Positions 12,001 through 27,000 of a stretch of DNA of 64,000 nt are shown here, in pieces. The stretch is from assembly GCA_037074585.1 (NCBI GenBank), contig CM073501.1:45996001-46060000 (forward strand), read 5' to 3'. Within the stretch, counting starts at the first letter, position 1. Each line of letters opens with the position of its first letter. This DNA comes from Biancaea sappan. Its lineage: Eukaryota > Streptophyta > Magnoliopsida > Fabales > Fabaceae. The position numbers and the translations under genes were made by a program. The notes beneath the pieces were generated by a model. That model saw only the letters and a list, made by a program, of their open reading frames with translations, had not been told where the DNA came from and did no database searches.

Positions 12001-15000
12001 TAAATTGGGTTCCTAACAGCTTTTTACTCTTCTAGAATATTAGATTACCTCCAACTAGAATATAGTTCCCAGAAGTGGATCTTCTATTAGAAAGAGAACA
12101 TGCCCAATCAGCATCAGAGTACCCAGTCACTTGGGAATGACCATGATTCTCATATAAAAGCCCTTTACCTGGAGCACTTTTAATATATTTGAGGATCCTA
12201 AATACTGCATCTCAATGACTGTCACAGGGAGATTGAAGGAATTGACTGACAACACTAACGACAAAAGATATATCAGGTCGAGTAATAGTGAGATAATTAA
12301 GTTTTCCAACCAACTATCGATATCTCCCAGGATTTGTAGGAGGCTCCCTTTCTCCTAGAACTAGCTTCACATTAGGATCCATAAAAGAGTCTATAGGCTT
12401 ACAATCAAGCATCATAGTCTCCTCCAGAATATCTAAAGCAAATTTCCTTTGAGAAATGACAACACCAAAACTGGATTGAACAACTTCTATGCCAAGGAAG
12501 TATTTCAACAAGCCAAGATCTTTAGTTTGAAAATGTCTAAACAGATGTTCCTTTAATTGAATAATGCCATCCTAATCATTGCCGGTAACAATATCATCTA
12601 TATAGACAATTAAATAAATGCAATGCCCCTCAGATGTATGTCGATAGAAAACTGAATGATTAGATACACTTCGAATCATACCAAACTCCATAACCACAGT
12701 ATTGAATAGATTGAACCAAGCACGCGGAGCTTGTTTGAAACCATAAGGTGAGCAACAAAGTTTACATACCAAATGAGACTCCCCATGAGCAATAAAGCTA
12801 GGCGGTTGTTGCATATAAATCTTCTCCTAGAGCTCACCATAAAGCAAAGCATTTTTTATATCCAACTGATACAAGGGCCAAATGTTTCAAAGCAGCAATG
12901 GATAGAAGCAAATGAACTGAGGACATCTTTGCCACAGGTGAAAACGTATCACCATAGTCCACACCAAACACCTGGGTGTAACCTTTGGCACCTAAACGGG
13001 CTTTAAGCCGATCAATTTTACCATCAGGGCCAATCTTGATTGCTTAAACCCATCGACAACCAAGAGATTTTCTAGGATGTAAGGGAACCAAATCCCAAGT
13101 ACCATTAGTATGCAAAGCAGTCATCTCCTCTACCATTGCCTGTGTGACCACCCTGGATCAGAAAGAGCCTTACCTTACCCTTGAATAAGATCAGGGAAAA
13201 ATCCTCCCATTTAGGAGTAACCAAAAACCTATCAAGCCGAGAAGAAACTATCCGACCCTTATTAATAGACCAAGTAAATTGGGAATTGGAAAGAGGAAGA
13301 TCCTTTAGCCCACAATCCATAATAAAATTATCAAAACCTCACATACTAGCATGAAACCTAGACCCTCCTAACTTTTCAACAAGAAAGCTCACAACATTGA
13401 AGTCACCCCTGACACACCAATGAGGACTACACATCCCATTAACAAAAGACAGCTCTTCCCAGAAAGGACCCTCAACTAAGGATTCGTTGGACCATACACA
13501 TTAGTAACCCGCCAACACCCTCTACCCTTGATATCCAATAACACCGAGAAGGAAAAAACACCCACTAACATATCAACTTTAGAAGCAACCCAGATTACCA
13601 AGAGACCACTTGATGCTCCCAAAGAAGGAATACACTCCCAATCCTTAAACCTATTATCCCAAATACTACGAACTAGAAATCTGTCCACCTCCCCTAACTT
13701 AATTTCCTAAACCAAAACAATGTTCAGATCAACTCGCCTAATAACCTCTTTCACCTTAGTTCTTCTATGCGGGTTACCTAGTCCATTAATATTCCAATTT
13801 GGGATTCCCATAATTTATTGAGGAAGTCAACCTTTCAGCTCACTCTCAACTATTTTCTTCTTTTATTTTTTGATCAAAAAAGAAATATTAAGGAAGAGAG
13901 AAAGATACAAAGAACAAAGAAAACAAAACACCAAAAGGAAGACTAGATATCCTCCTACGAAAAAACAAAAGACAAGCACAAAACAAACCAAAAGCCAAAG
14001 AGCAACGCTAATACAAGACCCTCCAATCCTTAAGAGCATCATCGAGGGATACCCCCTTAAAACACCCATTGGCCAAGACCCAAAGAGTAGCAACGAAACG
14101 AATTCTATCCTACAGCAAATGAGGAGGAAGGGCTCGATACTTAAAAACTCTGGCATTTCTTTCCATCCAAAGACATCACACGATAGCAAACAAAGCCGCC
14201 ATCCACAAAGCCTTATTCTCCTTTCTTAAACCGAAACCCATAAAATTAGTGGTGAAGAAAGCACTGAGGTCATTTGAGCAAACCCAACTCTCCTCGAAGA
14301 GATTAAATAACTTATTCCAAATATCCCAAGCCAACTAACAATGTAAAAATAAGTGACTATTCGTCTCTGAATTCCTCAAACACATAATGCAAATGTTAGG
14401 AGATAAAGCCATGGAAGGCCGTCTAATCTGATGCAGATCATTAGAATTAATTCTATTGAGTACTACAATCCAAAGGCCTTTACCTTAGAAGGCACCTTCA
14501 CTTTCCTAAGCAACTAATTAAAAGGAAAGAGGGCTACGAATCAAGAAATTATAAAAAGAAGTACAAAAATAAGAGCACGAGGAATCCAAATTCCACAGCC
14601 TTCTATCAGGGATAAGTTTTAACTGAAAATTAAGAGAATCAATCAAAGCTTGTGGATCTCGGTAGTCCCTCTCACCCCCTAAGTGATGTAAGTGAACATA
14701 ACATCCTCTAACTCCTCCCCCCCCCCTCCCCCAAAAAATAGCATAAGATGATTTGTAGGTGTTCAATAAGGGAAGAATACCCTCTCGTAAAGTGTCCTTG
14801 CACAACATTCCCAACAAAACCAAACCAAGGCCCACCATGATCATTAGAAACAGGAACATTAAATTGGGAGGAACCAATACAAATCTGTCGAGGCAAAGAA
14901 GAGGATAGTAAAGGTCCCCTGGATCATTAGCAATACTCAAGGGATTATTACTGAACTGCTCCAAACCCTAGTGACCTTCAACAACTTCATCATTCTTAAT

Positions 15001-18000
15001 TTGTGAGAAGAGTTGAGAAACACCTTCTAACCTGCCATCCACATCTCCAGCTATGTTCTCCTTGCCACTAAATTGTTGCTTCAGTTGTTCAATGGGCAAT
15101 CCTTCATCAATATCAAAATCAGACAGCAAGAGATCTTCATCAGAGCAATTATCTTCTTCCCCATAAGATAAGTCTTCTATTCCATTTGAGTTTGAATCGT
15201 CCTCACTCAAAACCCCCATAACATCTTTTCCTTTAGTCTCAATCTCGGTCTCCCTTTCTATACTCCCTGCTTCTTTGCCATTAAAGTCCTCAAAAAGCCC
15301 TTCCTTCTTGCCAAATAGCACTACGTGAGGAGCCTTCGAAGCCCCTTCTCCTTTATCAGCCAACCGCTGGCCAGTGAGGATAGCCAACGGCCTCCCAACA
15401 CCTTCTTATAGACCATTGGCAAGTTTTGTGTGGTTACCACTGGCCAAAGCCTCCTCCTTTGACTGGGTCGAACACGCTTCGAACCCTATATGCACATGAA
15501 CTAGAGCGTAATCCACCTGAGACTATGGGTATTGGGTCAAGTTGCATTGTATTGACCTACCCAACCCAGTCCTAGGTACTTAATGGACCAGGTAGTGCCT
15601 CTTCTGCTTAGGGACCCACTTCTTTAGGCCTTGGGCATTCACATTCGACATTCTCCTTCCAAACTTCCTTCAGAGCCCACTTCCATTGCTAGCCTCCTTA
15701 GTAAGGCCCAAATCACCCTCCTGACTCACTCTGACTTCATCTCTACTCTCAACGTCTTAAACCGAAAACGCACACAATCCTCCATGGATCTCTACCCCTC
15801 TTCAAATCTCTTAACTGCTGTCGAGCCACATCCATCTCTGGCATCAGCACCACCACGAACATGGAAAATTATTCAATCCATGTAAGTTGAATTTTATTTG
15901 CAAGTTGCACAACAATGGGATTATATTTGGAGCCAAGCCCAGCTAATGTTTTGAGTTACTAGGTCATCCATTGACAATGGGTTGCCTGCTAGATGAAGCT
16001 TATCAGCAATTACTCTTTATCTTGTTTAGGTATTCTTCCATTCACATTGTTCCATTCATAGTCCATTGTAATTTACTCTTATAAAGAGTGATTCTTGATC
16101 GTGCATTTGCTCTAGAAAGATTATGAGCTGCATCCCATAGTTGCTTTGATGTAGAAAACTCAAGCATCTGCGTTGCAATGTCAATGGTTAGTGTTTCATA
16201 GCCAACCCAACAAAAGTTGTGACCCAATCCTCATATGCTAGATTAACTTTGGTTTCTGTACCTTCTATAATGATCATCTCTAGGCACAGCTTTATCCCGA
16301 GTAGATAGCCTTTGAGTTTACTTCCCCTAGTCACAAGGAGAACCATACTCTACCATAATAGATAGTTTATTTGAATCAAGCTTAACGGAACATATCTAAT
16401 TGAGGGAGGTGAATAGTCATGATGTTTTGGGTTTGGCGCCACCAAGAACAGTGGAGGTGTCTGGGTTGAAAGTTGTAGATGTGCTAGACTCAACCAAATC
16501 CACGACATTTAGTCGAACAAGCTCTAATACAAGACAAAGAATGAGAAACATATTGAAAGAATTCTCGTGTTGTATCTTATATAACACAATTAGTTAGAGT
16601 TGGTTATAGAGCAAAGATAAAGTTGGTTCACATAAAAAAAACAACTACCCTTTCTAACCTATGGTTATAACTAACAGTCAACCATTTAACACAATGAACA
16701 AAACCTAACACAAGACACATATACAAAACATCATCTTACTTATTTTGTTTCTTAACTCAATTCATAAATTAGCTTACTGATTCATGATTTGAATTGTGAT
16801 TTGATAATTATGTCCATGACCCAAATGCACATATACCCATGCCCATTTGAAGATACCCAAACACAGCCTCCAGTACGAACACAAGCACCATTACGGCATT
16901 ACCCATTACCCAAATATAGTGGTGTTCTTTAGAAGTGTTTGTGTGTGCCAGAGCATAAGTGTTATTCTTTTGTTTGGGTCTCCTCCTTCAATCTGCTCAT
17001 ACATTTTCTTCTCTAATCTTCTGTGAGTCTTCAAACAATGGGGAAGGAGGTGCTTTTTCTTGATTTGGGTCTTCTTCCTCTTCATCAGGGAAAGTGTGAA
17101 GCGACAAGAGATAGGTTTGGATAAGGTGCGTTAGGAAGTTTGGATGCAGTAGGTGACCTCGTGCATATGGTTATTTTCTTATCGGTTTGGGTAATGGAAA
17201 GCAAGGAGGGTCTGGGCTGGTTCATCACACAAGAATGCCGGTCTGTTAAGTTTTTGTTGAGGTGGAGATCAAATACCAAATAAGCTGTTGATAGCTAGTA
17301 ATTTTAACAAAATTTTTAATGGGGGGGATTTTTTGCATAGATTGCGAAGTTTAGGGGGCTTATTTGTTGAATTTTAAAATTTGAGGACGTTAAGTGCATA
17401 TAAAGTTAAGTTAGGGGGTAAAGTACCATTTTGGCCTTTGGATTTATTTCCCAAACTTCAATAAAAGAACTAAATTATGCTGGCCTTCAGCCTAAGCACA
17501 GGCCAAGCACCTCAAAGCCAAGAGTATGGCCCAAATCTGGGCCGGGAGCCATTCAAAGTGAAAGACATGCATAAGTGGGAGAGGATGCTCCAAGCAAAAA
17601 AGTAACATACCCAGTGGCCAGCATCTTCAAGGACATGCATTTCAACCCCACCTCCTTCCTCAACAGCAAGTTCCTCAGCAGCATGGATTCGTTGAAGATC
17701 TTCAAGAGCCCACCGATGTAAGCTTCTTTCTGCTTTCAAAAAGTTCACATGCACACCACGAGGCACATCTTCAACAATTTTCCTATGAATAAAAAAACAA
17801 CTAAACATTGGCTCTACAAACTTTTCCAAAATGGATTTTTATTTAAATGTGATTGACTGATCGTACATATCATTAACTTTAGGGGAAACTACATATAATC
17901 CTTCTATACTATCACGAAAGAGTGAAACCATTACACATGTTACAAGTAACATCTAGATAACGCATGATTATCATATGATACCTTATGTCTCAATCATCCT

Positions 18001-21000
18001 CCATTCTGTTTACATAATCATGTGACAATCATATGGCATTTAGCTATTAGTTTTAACTTACAAGCAGCGATAACATTTTTTGCGATAGTGTAGGAGGGTT
18101 CGTGTACCTAAGTTGTAAACAGGCTATAGTTCTGGTGAGTTATATTCCCCTTAATTTTAACATCCATAAATATACTAAAAACAAAATCATTTTTCCAGCT
18201 GTTCAGAAAACATTTAAATATGCTGAGAAGTCAGGGTGATAAAAATTATAAAAATTACAGATATTTTAATAGCTCACAGGAAGTACCACAAATTTGTTTC
18301 TTCATAGGATTGATACATTTCAGCAATCCCCTTCATGTCAAACATCCATGAGAAGCTTGATGATCTTGAACCAAAAGAACTGGTAGGTCTAAGGTTAGTC
18401 ACCACCCACTGCATACAAAACAATGAATTTAAGAAATTTAGTGGGAAATAAAGTTATTGTAAGATGAACATTAACATCTTTCTCTTCATTTTGTTTTTCT
18501 ATGTGCATTATGTCTTTCTCAAAATCTCGTAGTTTCTAGGATAAACAAGATATGTATAATATAATAATATTTAATCAGCCATCAAATGGGAATATCATAT
18601 ATATAAATACCTTCTTAACATATTCCAATGCAATTATGTCAGTTTAGGAAAACAAACAAAAACAGGCCTAAGGAGTAAGGATATAATGATTGACTACAGA
18701 TTTAGTCCTACAGTAGCATATATTTTACAATCATTGTGAAAATTTGACGGAGCACAAGTCCTTGGAGGAAACCCACCCAAAAGACTAGGCTGTTAAGGGG
18801 TAGAACAAATCAAGCTTAAGGCCCCTCTTTCAAAGAAATCTCCCTAGATGTGGGACTCCATCATAGCTGTGGGATTCCATTGTTATTTAGTTATTATTGC
18901 TGATTAGTTTCCTTTTATGTAAACAATTGATCTTTTGATTTGTTTCCTTAGAGTTAAGTCTGATTGATTATTATTGATTTGTATTTAATAGGATTTATTT
19001 GTTTTCCTAGAATTGAGGAGGATTCTCCTCCCTTATTTTCTCTAGCTAGGTGTATATAAACCCTAGGCTATCTCTTGTATTTTTTCAGATTTTGAATAAA
19101 TAGCAATTTTCGTGGTATTAGAGCATGGTTCTCTGAAATACATAGCTTTCTCTCCACTCAAAATCTCTCTCAAACTCTCTTGAAAACACGCCTCAATGCC
19201 TTTCTACCATCACACAAGTTCTATCTCAACCAAACCACCCCTTGGTTTGCCTCATATGGTCATTGTTGGCCCATCCCCACCAATCAAAGCACCTTTGGCC
19301 ACCGCATGCGCCCCCATGCGCCACGGTGGTATTTTGCTGCATTGCTCCGCATGCCGGGGAGTGAAGGCGTTACTCCAGCACCTGATTGTTCAGACTTGTT
19401 TGTTAGTCACAACAGACCCTTGCCCAGCCCTGCTTCTCACCGTTTGGGCTCTTGTTCATGGTGTTCCTCCATTATTTCAAAATATTTAACCTTTTCAATT
19501 CTGTTTCTGCCCTAACCATGGTTGCTTTTGGTTCAGTACTCTCCCCTGGTTCACCCTTGAGTGCACACGTGGTTGTCAAATCTATTGCACAGGAGAGTGC
19601 TTTCTCAAATGCTCTTCAAGTTAAATATGAAGATGCTACAACATGGATTGTTGACTCAAGGCGCAGAATTATGACTGGAAATGCCTTTTGACTTCTTGAG
19701 ATCAAACCATGTAATAAAAACTTCCACTACTGACGATACGTGACAAATTTCAGCGGCTTCTGCCTTAGATGGAAAGAAATGCTAAGACTTTTTTAGCAGC
19801 GGCTCCTGCCCCTCATTTGTGGGATAGAATTTGCTATGTTGCTATTCTTTGGGTTTCGGCAAATGGGTTTTTTAAGGGGGTGTCTTTCGAAGATACTTTT
19901 AGGGATTGGAGGGCTTTGACGTATTAACCTCGTTTTAGGGCTTTTGGATTGGTTTTGTGTTTGTCTTTCGTTTTTTCTAGGAGAATATCTAGTCCTCCTT
20001 TTGTTTTTTTGTTTTCTTTTTTTCTTTTTATCCTTCTCTCTTCCTTAATAATATTTCTTTTTTTATTACAAAAAAACCATTGTTATCCATTGGTACAATG
20101 TTTGTGCAAAATGAACCAAAAGCAACCAATGTTTTAACATAAGCCCTTTTGATCATTCTTCGTCAAGCTTACCATATTTGATATCGTCAAGTAACAGGAT
20201 CCCCCTATTAAGTTGTTGACAGAACTACCCAACAAGAATCATACTTACACAAGATCCCTCAGTTTATGATAACAATATCAATTAGAGTGAGATGGAAATG
20301 CATTGATTTAGAATCTAAATGAAATAAGCTGCTAGTTATACAATTCCACCCAGGGAAAGTTGGCTGAGTGCACTATGAATTGTTATCTAATTCAATTAAA
20401 GTGACTAAGCAATGAGGCAGGATAGAATACTTCAATAAGCCAAACTTGAATATAGTTTCCTCAATTGACAAAGCTTTTCATAAGCTTGATTGACATATAA
20501 TAAATATTATGTTAGTACTCATTTATAATATTTTTTTAATATTTTTTTGTAGCAGCAGCATTCTAATATAACATGCCATAGCAGCTAGTGTAAACAAATA
20601 TCAGATAATGTTGACATACAATGTTGGTATTACGTACCTGTGCAACATCATTAGAAAACCCCTGTTGAATAAGAGCTTTGACAACATCCCTCTTTGAAGA
20701 GACCTTTCTTGATGAAAGGATTAAAGAATAATTAAAAACTTTTTTTTCATAGAAAAAGAAATATTATTACTGAGAAGAGAGAGAAACAAAAGAAATAGAA
20801 AAACTAAAAGGAGAAAGGAAGGACAAGAGATCCTTCTAATAAAAAGACAGTTGAAACAAAAAACCTCCCTACAAAACCCCTAAACAAGGTTAATACAACA
20901 AGGCCATTCAATCCCTATAAACATCTATAAAAGGCACCCTCTTAAACATCCCATTGGCCAAAACCCAAAGGGAAGCATAATTCAATCCCACAACAAATGA

Positions 21001-24000
21001 GGAGGCAAAGACCGATCATTAAAAAGTCTAGCATTTCTTTCCATCCAAATACACCATACAATTGTGAACATAGCTGCTTTACCGGCTTTGGTTCTAGAAA
21101 GAATAATTAGAAACTTTCTCACAGCATACAGCCAATAATTAAGAAGTTTTTAGCATTATATGGCTATGAAAGATTGAACAAGGGTGAGAGAAAAATAAAT
21201 AATAATGTAAGTAAAATGACAACCAAAGAAATACAAAGTTCATAGAAAATCCTAATAAAATATTATGAGTAGATTTATTCTGTGATAGAAAATAAATTTT
21301 ATTAGCTTGACAAAGGAGGAAGGTATCCTCCAAAATAAAAGACACAGAGAAGGAATTAAAAAAAAAGAAGAGAGAAAACAGAAAACCATAGAAATCAAGC
21401 AACCAACAAAGCAGTTCAAAAAAAAATTTCTTTTTCTATCAAAAAACAAAGCAGTTCAATATCTAGTGTATCCAAAAAAGACATGAGCAGAACAGAAAAA
21501 GTCATAAACACTATCTTATTCCATAACAACTAAAGAGACAGACTCCCTTAAAAATGCAGGCATTTGTCTCCAACAATTGTGGTCAATTTTATTCCTTATC
21601 CTTCAATGTCAAGTCTTCGCAAGAAGAATATAAGCACATTTTATGTGGCAACTTTAAAAAAAAAAAATTCGGTTTAAAGGGAGGAAATTTGTGAAAATTA
21701 ATAAGATGAAAGGATTTTGACCATCCATCTTGCACCATTTTGGACAAATTTTTTCATAAAAGAAGACAATTCAAGAACCATTCATTCAAGCACCTACCAT
21801 AATCTTATGCATTTAAGTGAAGGAAAAACTTAGGTGCAATTGCTTATACCTTTGTTGTCAAGTTCTTTAATTTGAACATGACAAGCATATGGTTCTAACA
21901 ATCAAAACAGAACTAGTGTAGTCTTTAAAAAATAAATTTTTTTTTTCCACTCAACATTGCATGAATGGTTCTTTAAAGCACTTTTTACACATGTTCTATT
22001 TTTAGTGGAGAATCTGATAGCAAAGATATAAAGTTGCATATGATTCTTATCCTTAAGTGAAAGTCAAGCACAGAATTAGACAAGCTAACCATAAGTGCAG
22101 AGCATGGTATGACAGACATTTTAGCTGAATTCTTTAATCTCTAAATCATCTCTAAATAATTCATTCATACACTACAATATATACCAGAAAATCCTATAAA
22201 CTAACAACAGTACCAAGGTCCCCAAGCAACGTCTATTATCTTACAACAATAGTCCCAAGCTACATTTTCTAAAGGAATGAAATCATATGAAACACAGCAA
22301 AAGAAATTAACATCGACATTTTGTTCAGTTCCTCTAATGGCACATTAATTGAGAAAAGAGAAAGAACAGAATACCTCACTTGGCAGAGTACTTAGGAAAG
22401 ATATGAGTTCTGCTGGGTGGTCCTCTCCGTCTCCACCTGCTCTAACTTTTCCTGGTGTTGCATCCAAGACCCAAACCTTGAAGTAGCATATAAGCAAATA
22501 AGATACAACTCAGAAACACTGATATACAAATACAAATATAGAAAACACAAATTAAAATCCATATCTAACTTCCATTCACCCTTCCCTGCCACATTTGTGA
22601 AAGTAGAACCAATCTGTCATATAGCTCAGGTTTCTAAGGTCCCTTTAATGCAGAAAGGGGAAAGAAGGTTTCAAGTGATAAGATCAATGATAGGGATAAT
22701 TATAACCACCGAGCTTGTAGGTCAAGTGATATAAGATTGGATATTGTGGGTTGGGGGGCTAGGGTTCGAACACCCATGTAATAAAAAAAAAAAAGGTAGG
22801 GATAATTATATGTAATTCAAGGGTTGCTCAGGAAGACATGTTTTAGGCAAAATAGAGGAAATATAAATCTTAGGGAATGATATTTCATTTATTTTAGACT
22901 TATCTATTCTTTGATTTATCTATTTATTTTCTTTTTATTTCTTTTAGGGCTTCCAATATTACCGCCCTAGATCCTTGTCAAATTTTGCAGTGTGCACTTG
23001 GGAGGAGAAAACATACTCTAAAAAATAATTTACCATATTTCTACACAAAGATAAAAATGTTTAAACTTATTTTTTTTCCCTTCACATTGTTAAACATCCA
23101 ATAATTACATAACAATAGAGATCACCATCTAAAGCTAAGTAAAATCAGCAACAGCAATCAAAGTTTAAACTTACTCTAACTGGCCGAGCAAGAGGTTTTG
23201 CGGCTTGATCTACCATGCTCAAGACAACTGAGAAAACAGAGGCATGTAAGTGAAAAAACTTGCAAGGAAGGCCATTGAAAATAGCATAGAATACATAGAA
23301 GTTCAAATGACCACCTCTTTAGATTCATACTAAATTTAAACAAAAACAGGTGGTACCAAAAATACAAAAATAGAAGGACTAAAACCTTTTCCTCCAAAAC
23401 TATGACCAATTAACACTCGCGGTGTAATCCTTAGCTCTCGAACCTAACCAAGAGAACAAAAAGGATGTCATTACAAGACAGGCAAAATATACTATATATA
23501 TACATAAAAATATGCATCTAATCTTTCTATTCAAAAATAAAATGCATCTAATCAGTCATCCAAAAACAACTTATGAAGTACAAGTTTACTATGCGTCACA
23601 AGAAAATTTCACATTATTATTAGCATAACTCTAGAAGTCAAACCACATATTTTGAGCCAAAAACTTTTTAAGGAATTCTGGTCCTCACAGCTGAAATCTT
23701 AGAGTTATTCAATGTCAACTAACCATTAAATAATACCAATAACAAATTTAGAAACATTAACTAAACAGATTTCCTTCCCTTTATTGATTATCATCCTTGC
23801 ATAACACTCCTATCTCAGTTTCTAGTAAGGCAAAACGACCATACATTTTGGACTTTCATTGCTCTAGAAATGTTAACTAAAGACTTGTTGATGATCTTGG
23901 TTTACTTTTGGAAACCCTTTCTTCTTTTCAACCTTCTTTAGTAGTTGATAGAAGGATTTGGAATTTTTATCCCTCAGGTTATTACACTTGTTCATCTTTC

Positions 24001-27000
24001 TTCAAATTCTTGATACAAAAGCCCAATACACCACCCTTTTCTTTATCCAAGCTTATTTGGAAAGCCCAAACACCTCCGAAGGTAAAAACTTTTGTTTGGA
24101 TAGTGATACTCAACAGGATTAACAAAAATAATATGCTTCAAGCTCCTAGCCCCACATAAGGCATTATATCCTAATGTTTGTGTAATGTACTTTAGGAACT
24201 CGAAGACAAATAACCACTTATTTCTACATTGTTAGGCGGCACAATATATTTGGAACAGTTTGTTTGGTATCTTCTGCAACAAATGGGCGTGTTCAGCAGA
24301 TCTTTGTACCTTCCTAAGTATGAAATGCACAGGTTTCGAAAGGAAGAAGGAAAATAAAAGTCTACGGCAATGTGCTATCTTTGCTAGCTTATGGTGTATT
24401 TGGTTAGAAAGAAATGCTAGAGTGTTTAAATAGCATTTTATTCCACCACATTTAATTTGGGAAAGGATTATGTTTACATCTTCTTTGTGGATCTTAGCTA
24501 ATGGTGTTTAGGGAGTGTCTCTCATGGACCTTGATTTCAATTCAGAGGAAGTGTTGAGGAAGAGATTCAGCATCAAGAAACAGTCAGTGAGGAGCAGATG
24601 TTAAATCCAGCTGAAGGAGCAGACAGCAACATTGCCTCTAAGTCTGTTCACCCTATGATTACAAGATCTAAAGGTGGGCCTAAATCAGTCTATATTGGAT
24701 TGACAAAGGGAACCAGTACTTCAGACCCGACTAATCCTTTTGAAGCCAACAAGATACCTCACTGGAGAAAAGCCATGGAGGTGGAATATGGAGCTTTGAT
24801 CAAGAATGACACATGGTAGTTAGTTCCCTACAGTGGACAGCAATTGATTGACAGTAAATGGATTTTCAGAAGTAATATGGCAGCAGATGGGTCAGTAGGT
24901 ACAAGGCCAGGTTAGTGGCCAAGGGATTTCAACAAGATCTCAAAATAAATGCGGGTGAGACATTTAGCCCAATAGCAAAGCTTGCAAATATTATAATAGT
25001 ATTAATTATTGCCACTTCTCTTGTGGGATTCCATCTTTATTCTGTTATTATGATTGATTGTTTCCTTTCTATTTGGTCTTTGACTTTTTTTCTTAATTAT
25101 TAAGATTGATTAGAATTGATTTGTATTCATTAGGATTGATTTGTATTTATTAGGGTTGATGATTTTTTCCTTTCTTATTGTCCTAGCTAGGTGAAAATAA
25201 ACCCTAGACTCCTCTCTTGTAAGATTACATTATTGAGTAAATAAAACATCAGAGAATTCTTCATGGTATCAGAGGTTGTATTCCAATTACACATTCTACT
25301 CAAGATCTCTCCTTGGTGGCAGTACAATACCCCACCTTTACGCTAGTGCATCCACATCGACTAGAGCCTCGCCAGAGTTGACACGCGCCGTCACGAACCG
25401 CTTGTAGATCTCTATAGCCCATAAACGCTTCTAGAAAGGTGACTTATCTTCCGGTCAAATCAAAAATTTGATCACATCATTGTGTTCATCTCTAGATCCC
25501 CGACATATCCCCAGAAGCCTGTCACCATTTGCCACCGCCACTCGCCACATGTGATCTCTTTTTCCGGTCATTTTTAAGCCAAACGCCTTAGAGATTTGGC
25601 TTCAGAGAGGACCAACCAGCCTATCCCTGAAGTTTCGCCACCATCAGCCACCGTGAATGTCGTCGGAAGCTATCAGAATTGTTTTTTAAACCTTTTTCCC
25701 TCTGTTGGACATTATCAAGTTGTTATTCAACTTTTTTGGGCTCCTAACAGTGCTATCCACCTTTCGATCACGGTATTATCAAAACGTATTTTGTTCTATT
25801 ATTTATCTAACCATGTCTGCTTCTGGTTTAGACACTCCAATCTCTAGAAACTCAGCCCAAAAGGGTATTTTTCTTAATGCACTTCATCTAAAGACAGACG
25901 ACGTTACCTGGATCATTGATTCTGGGGCATCAGATCACATGACTGGAAATGCATCTTTATTGGTCAATTGCAAACCAAGTCATGAAAATTTCAAAGTAAG
26001 AATTGCAGATGGTTCATTGTCTACAATCATCGGTATTGAAAAAGTGGTTATCTCTAATATCCTAACTCTAGACTCTATATTATTGGTTCCCAATTTATCC
26101 TGCAACTTACTGTCAATCAGCAAATTTACACATGATTTAAAGTATGCTGCTAAATTCTCCCCGGTTGAATGGTTGTTTCAGGATTTGGATTGAGGGAAGA
26201 CGATTGGCAATGCTACGGAAAGTGGTGGACTGTACTTGATCAAGGTAAGAAACACAACCACTCAGAGATATCATGTTATTGGTAATTCTGGACGTTCAAG
26301 TAATGACATTATTATGTTGTGGCATTATCGTCTTGGTCATCCAAACTTTACTTATTTATCGAAAATGTTCCCATCCCAATTTTTAAATAAAGATTCAAAA
26401 TTGTTTCATTGTGAAATATGTGAACTATCTAAACATTTTCGTAGTCTTTATCTTGCACATCGTCATAAACCATCTTATCCTTTTTCCATTATCCATAGTG
26501 ACATATGGGGTCCTTCTCATGTTTAAAACATTTATGGGGCACGATACTTTATATTTTTTATTGATGACCATACTCGTATCACATGGGTTTTTCTTATGAA
26601 AGACAAGTCTAAGACAACACAAATTTTCAAAAACTTTTATACCATGATTCAAAATCTATTTTGTACCAACATTCAAATTCTTCGAACTGATAATGCCAAA
26701 GATTATTTCAATTCCATTCTTGGCCACTTTCTTCTTGAACATAGTATTATTCATCAAAGCTCTTGTGTTTACACCCCTCAACAGAACGGGATTGCTGACC
26801 GTAAAAATAGGCACCTTCTTGAAATTGCCTGATCCTTGTTACTCACTCACCATGTGCCAAAACATTATTGGGGAGATGCTATCTTAACTGTCTTGTCAAC
26901 AGAATGCCCTCTAGAATTTTGAAATTTGACACTCCATGTCAAATTCTTTTGAAAACTTTTCCTCAAAATAGATTGATCAATGACATTCCTTTCAAGGTGT

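Larger units (their letters stand above)
10181..13152 (-). mobile_element. Copia element fragment A (RT, RNase H, 3' LTR), minus strand
   Basis: Read on the minus strand from 13152: LHTNGTWDLVPLHPRKSLGC, then AKGYTQVFGVDYGDTFSPVA (RT start), LCCSPYGFKQAPRAWFNLF, LIVYIDDIV (the YxDD active site), KYFLGIEVVQSS, and RNase H with MKLFCDNQVALH and HERTKHIKIDYHFIHEK. It ends TDIFTKSLR, a polypurine tract (AAGGGGGAG) and the LTR. It is split by a short gypsy-derived element at 10649-12018. The 5' half (gag, protease, integrase, 5' LTR) is absent; the fragment abuts LINE sequence at about 13150. Several stops and shifts show it is dead. Confidence 0.87.

Noticed and set aside
13870..14229. A 119-codon plus-strand lysine-rich frame
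   Set aside because: It is the antisense of the LINE ORF2 3' tail on the minus strand.
15631..15885. An 84-codon plus-strand frame
   Set aside because: It is antisense to the probable LINE ORF1 region, with no recognisable domain.
22417..22734. A 105-codon plus-strand frame
   Set aside because: It is antisense to hydrolase exon 9 and runs into the SINE.
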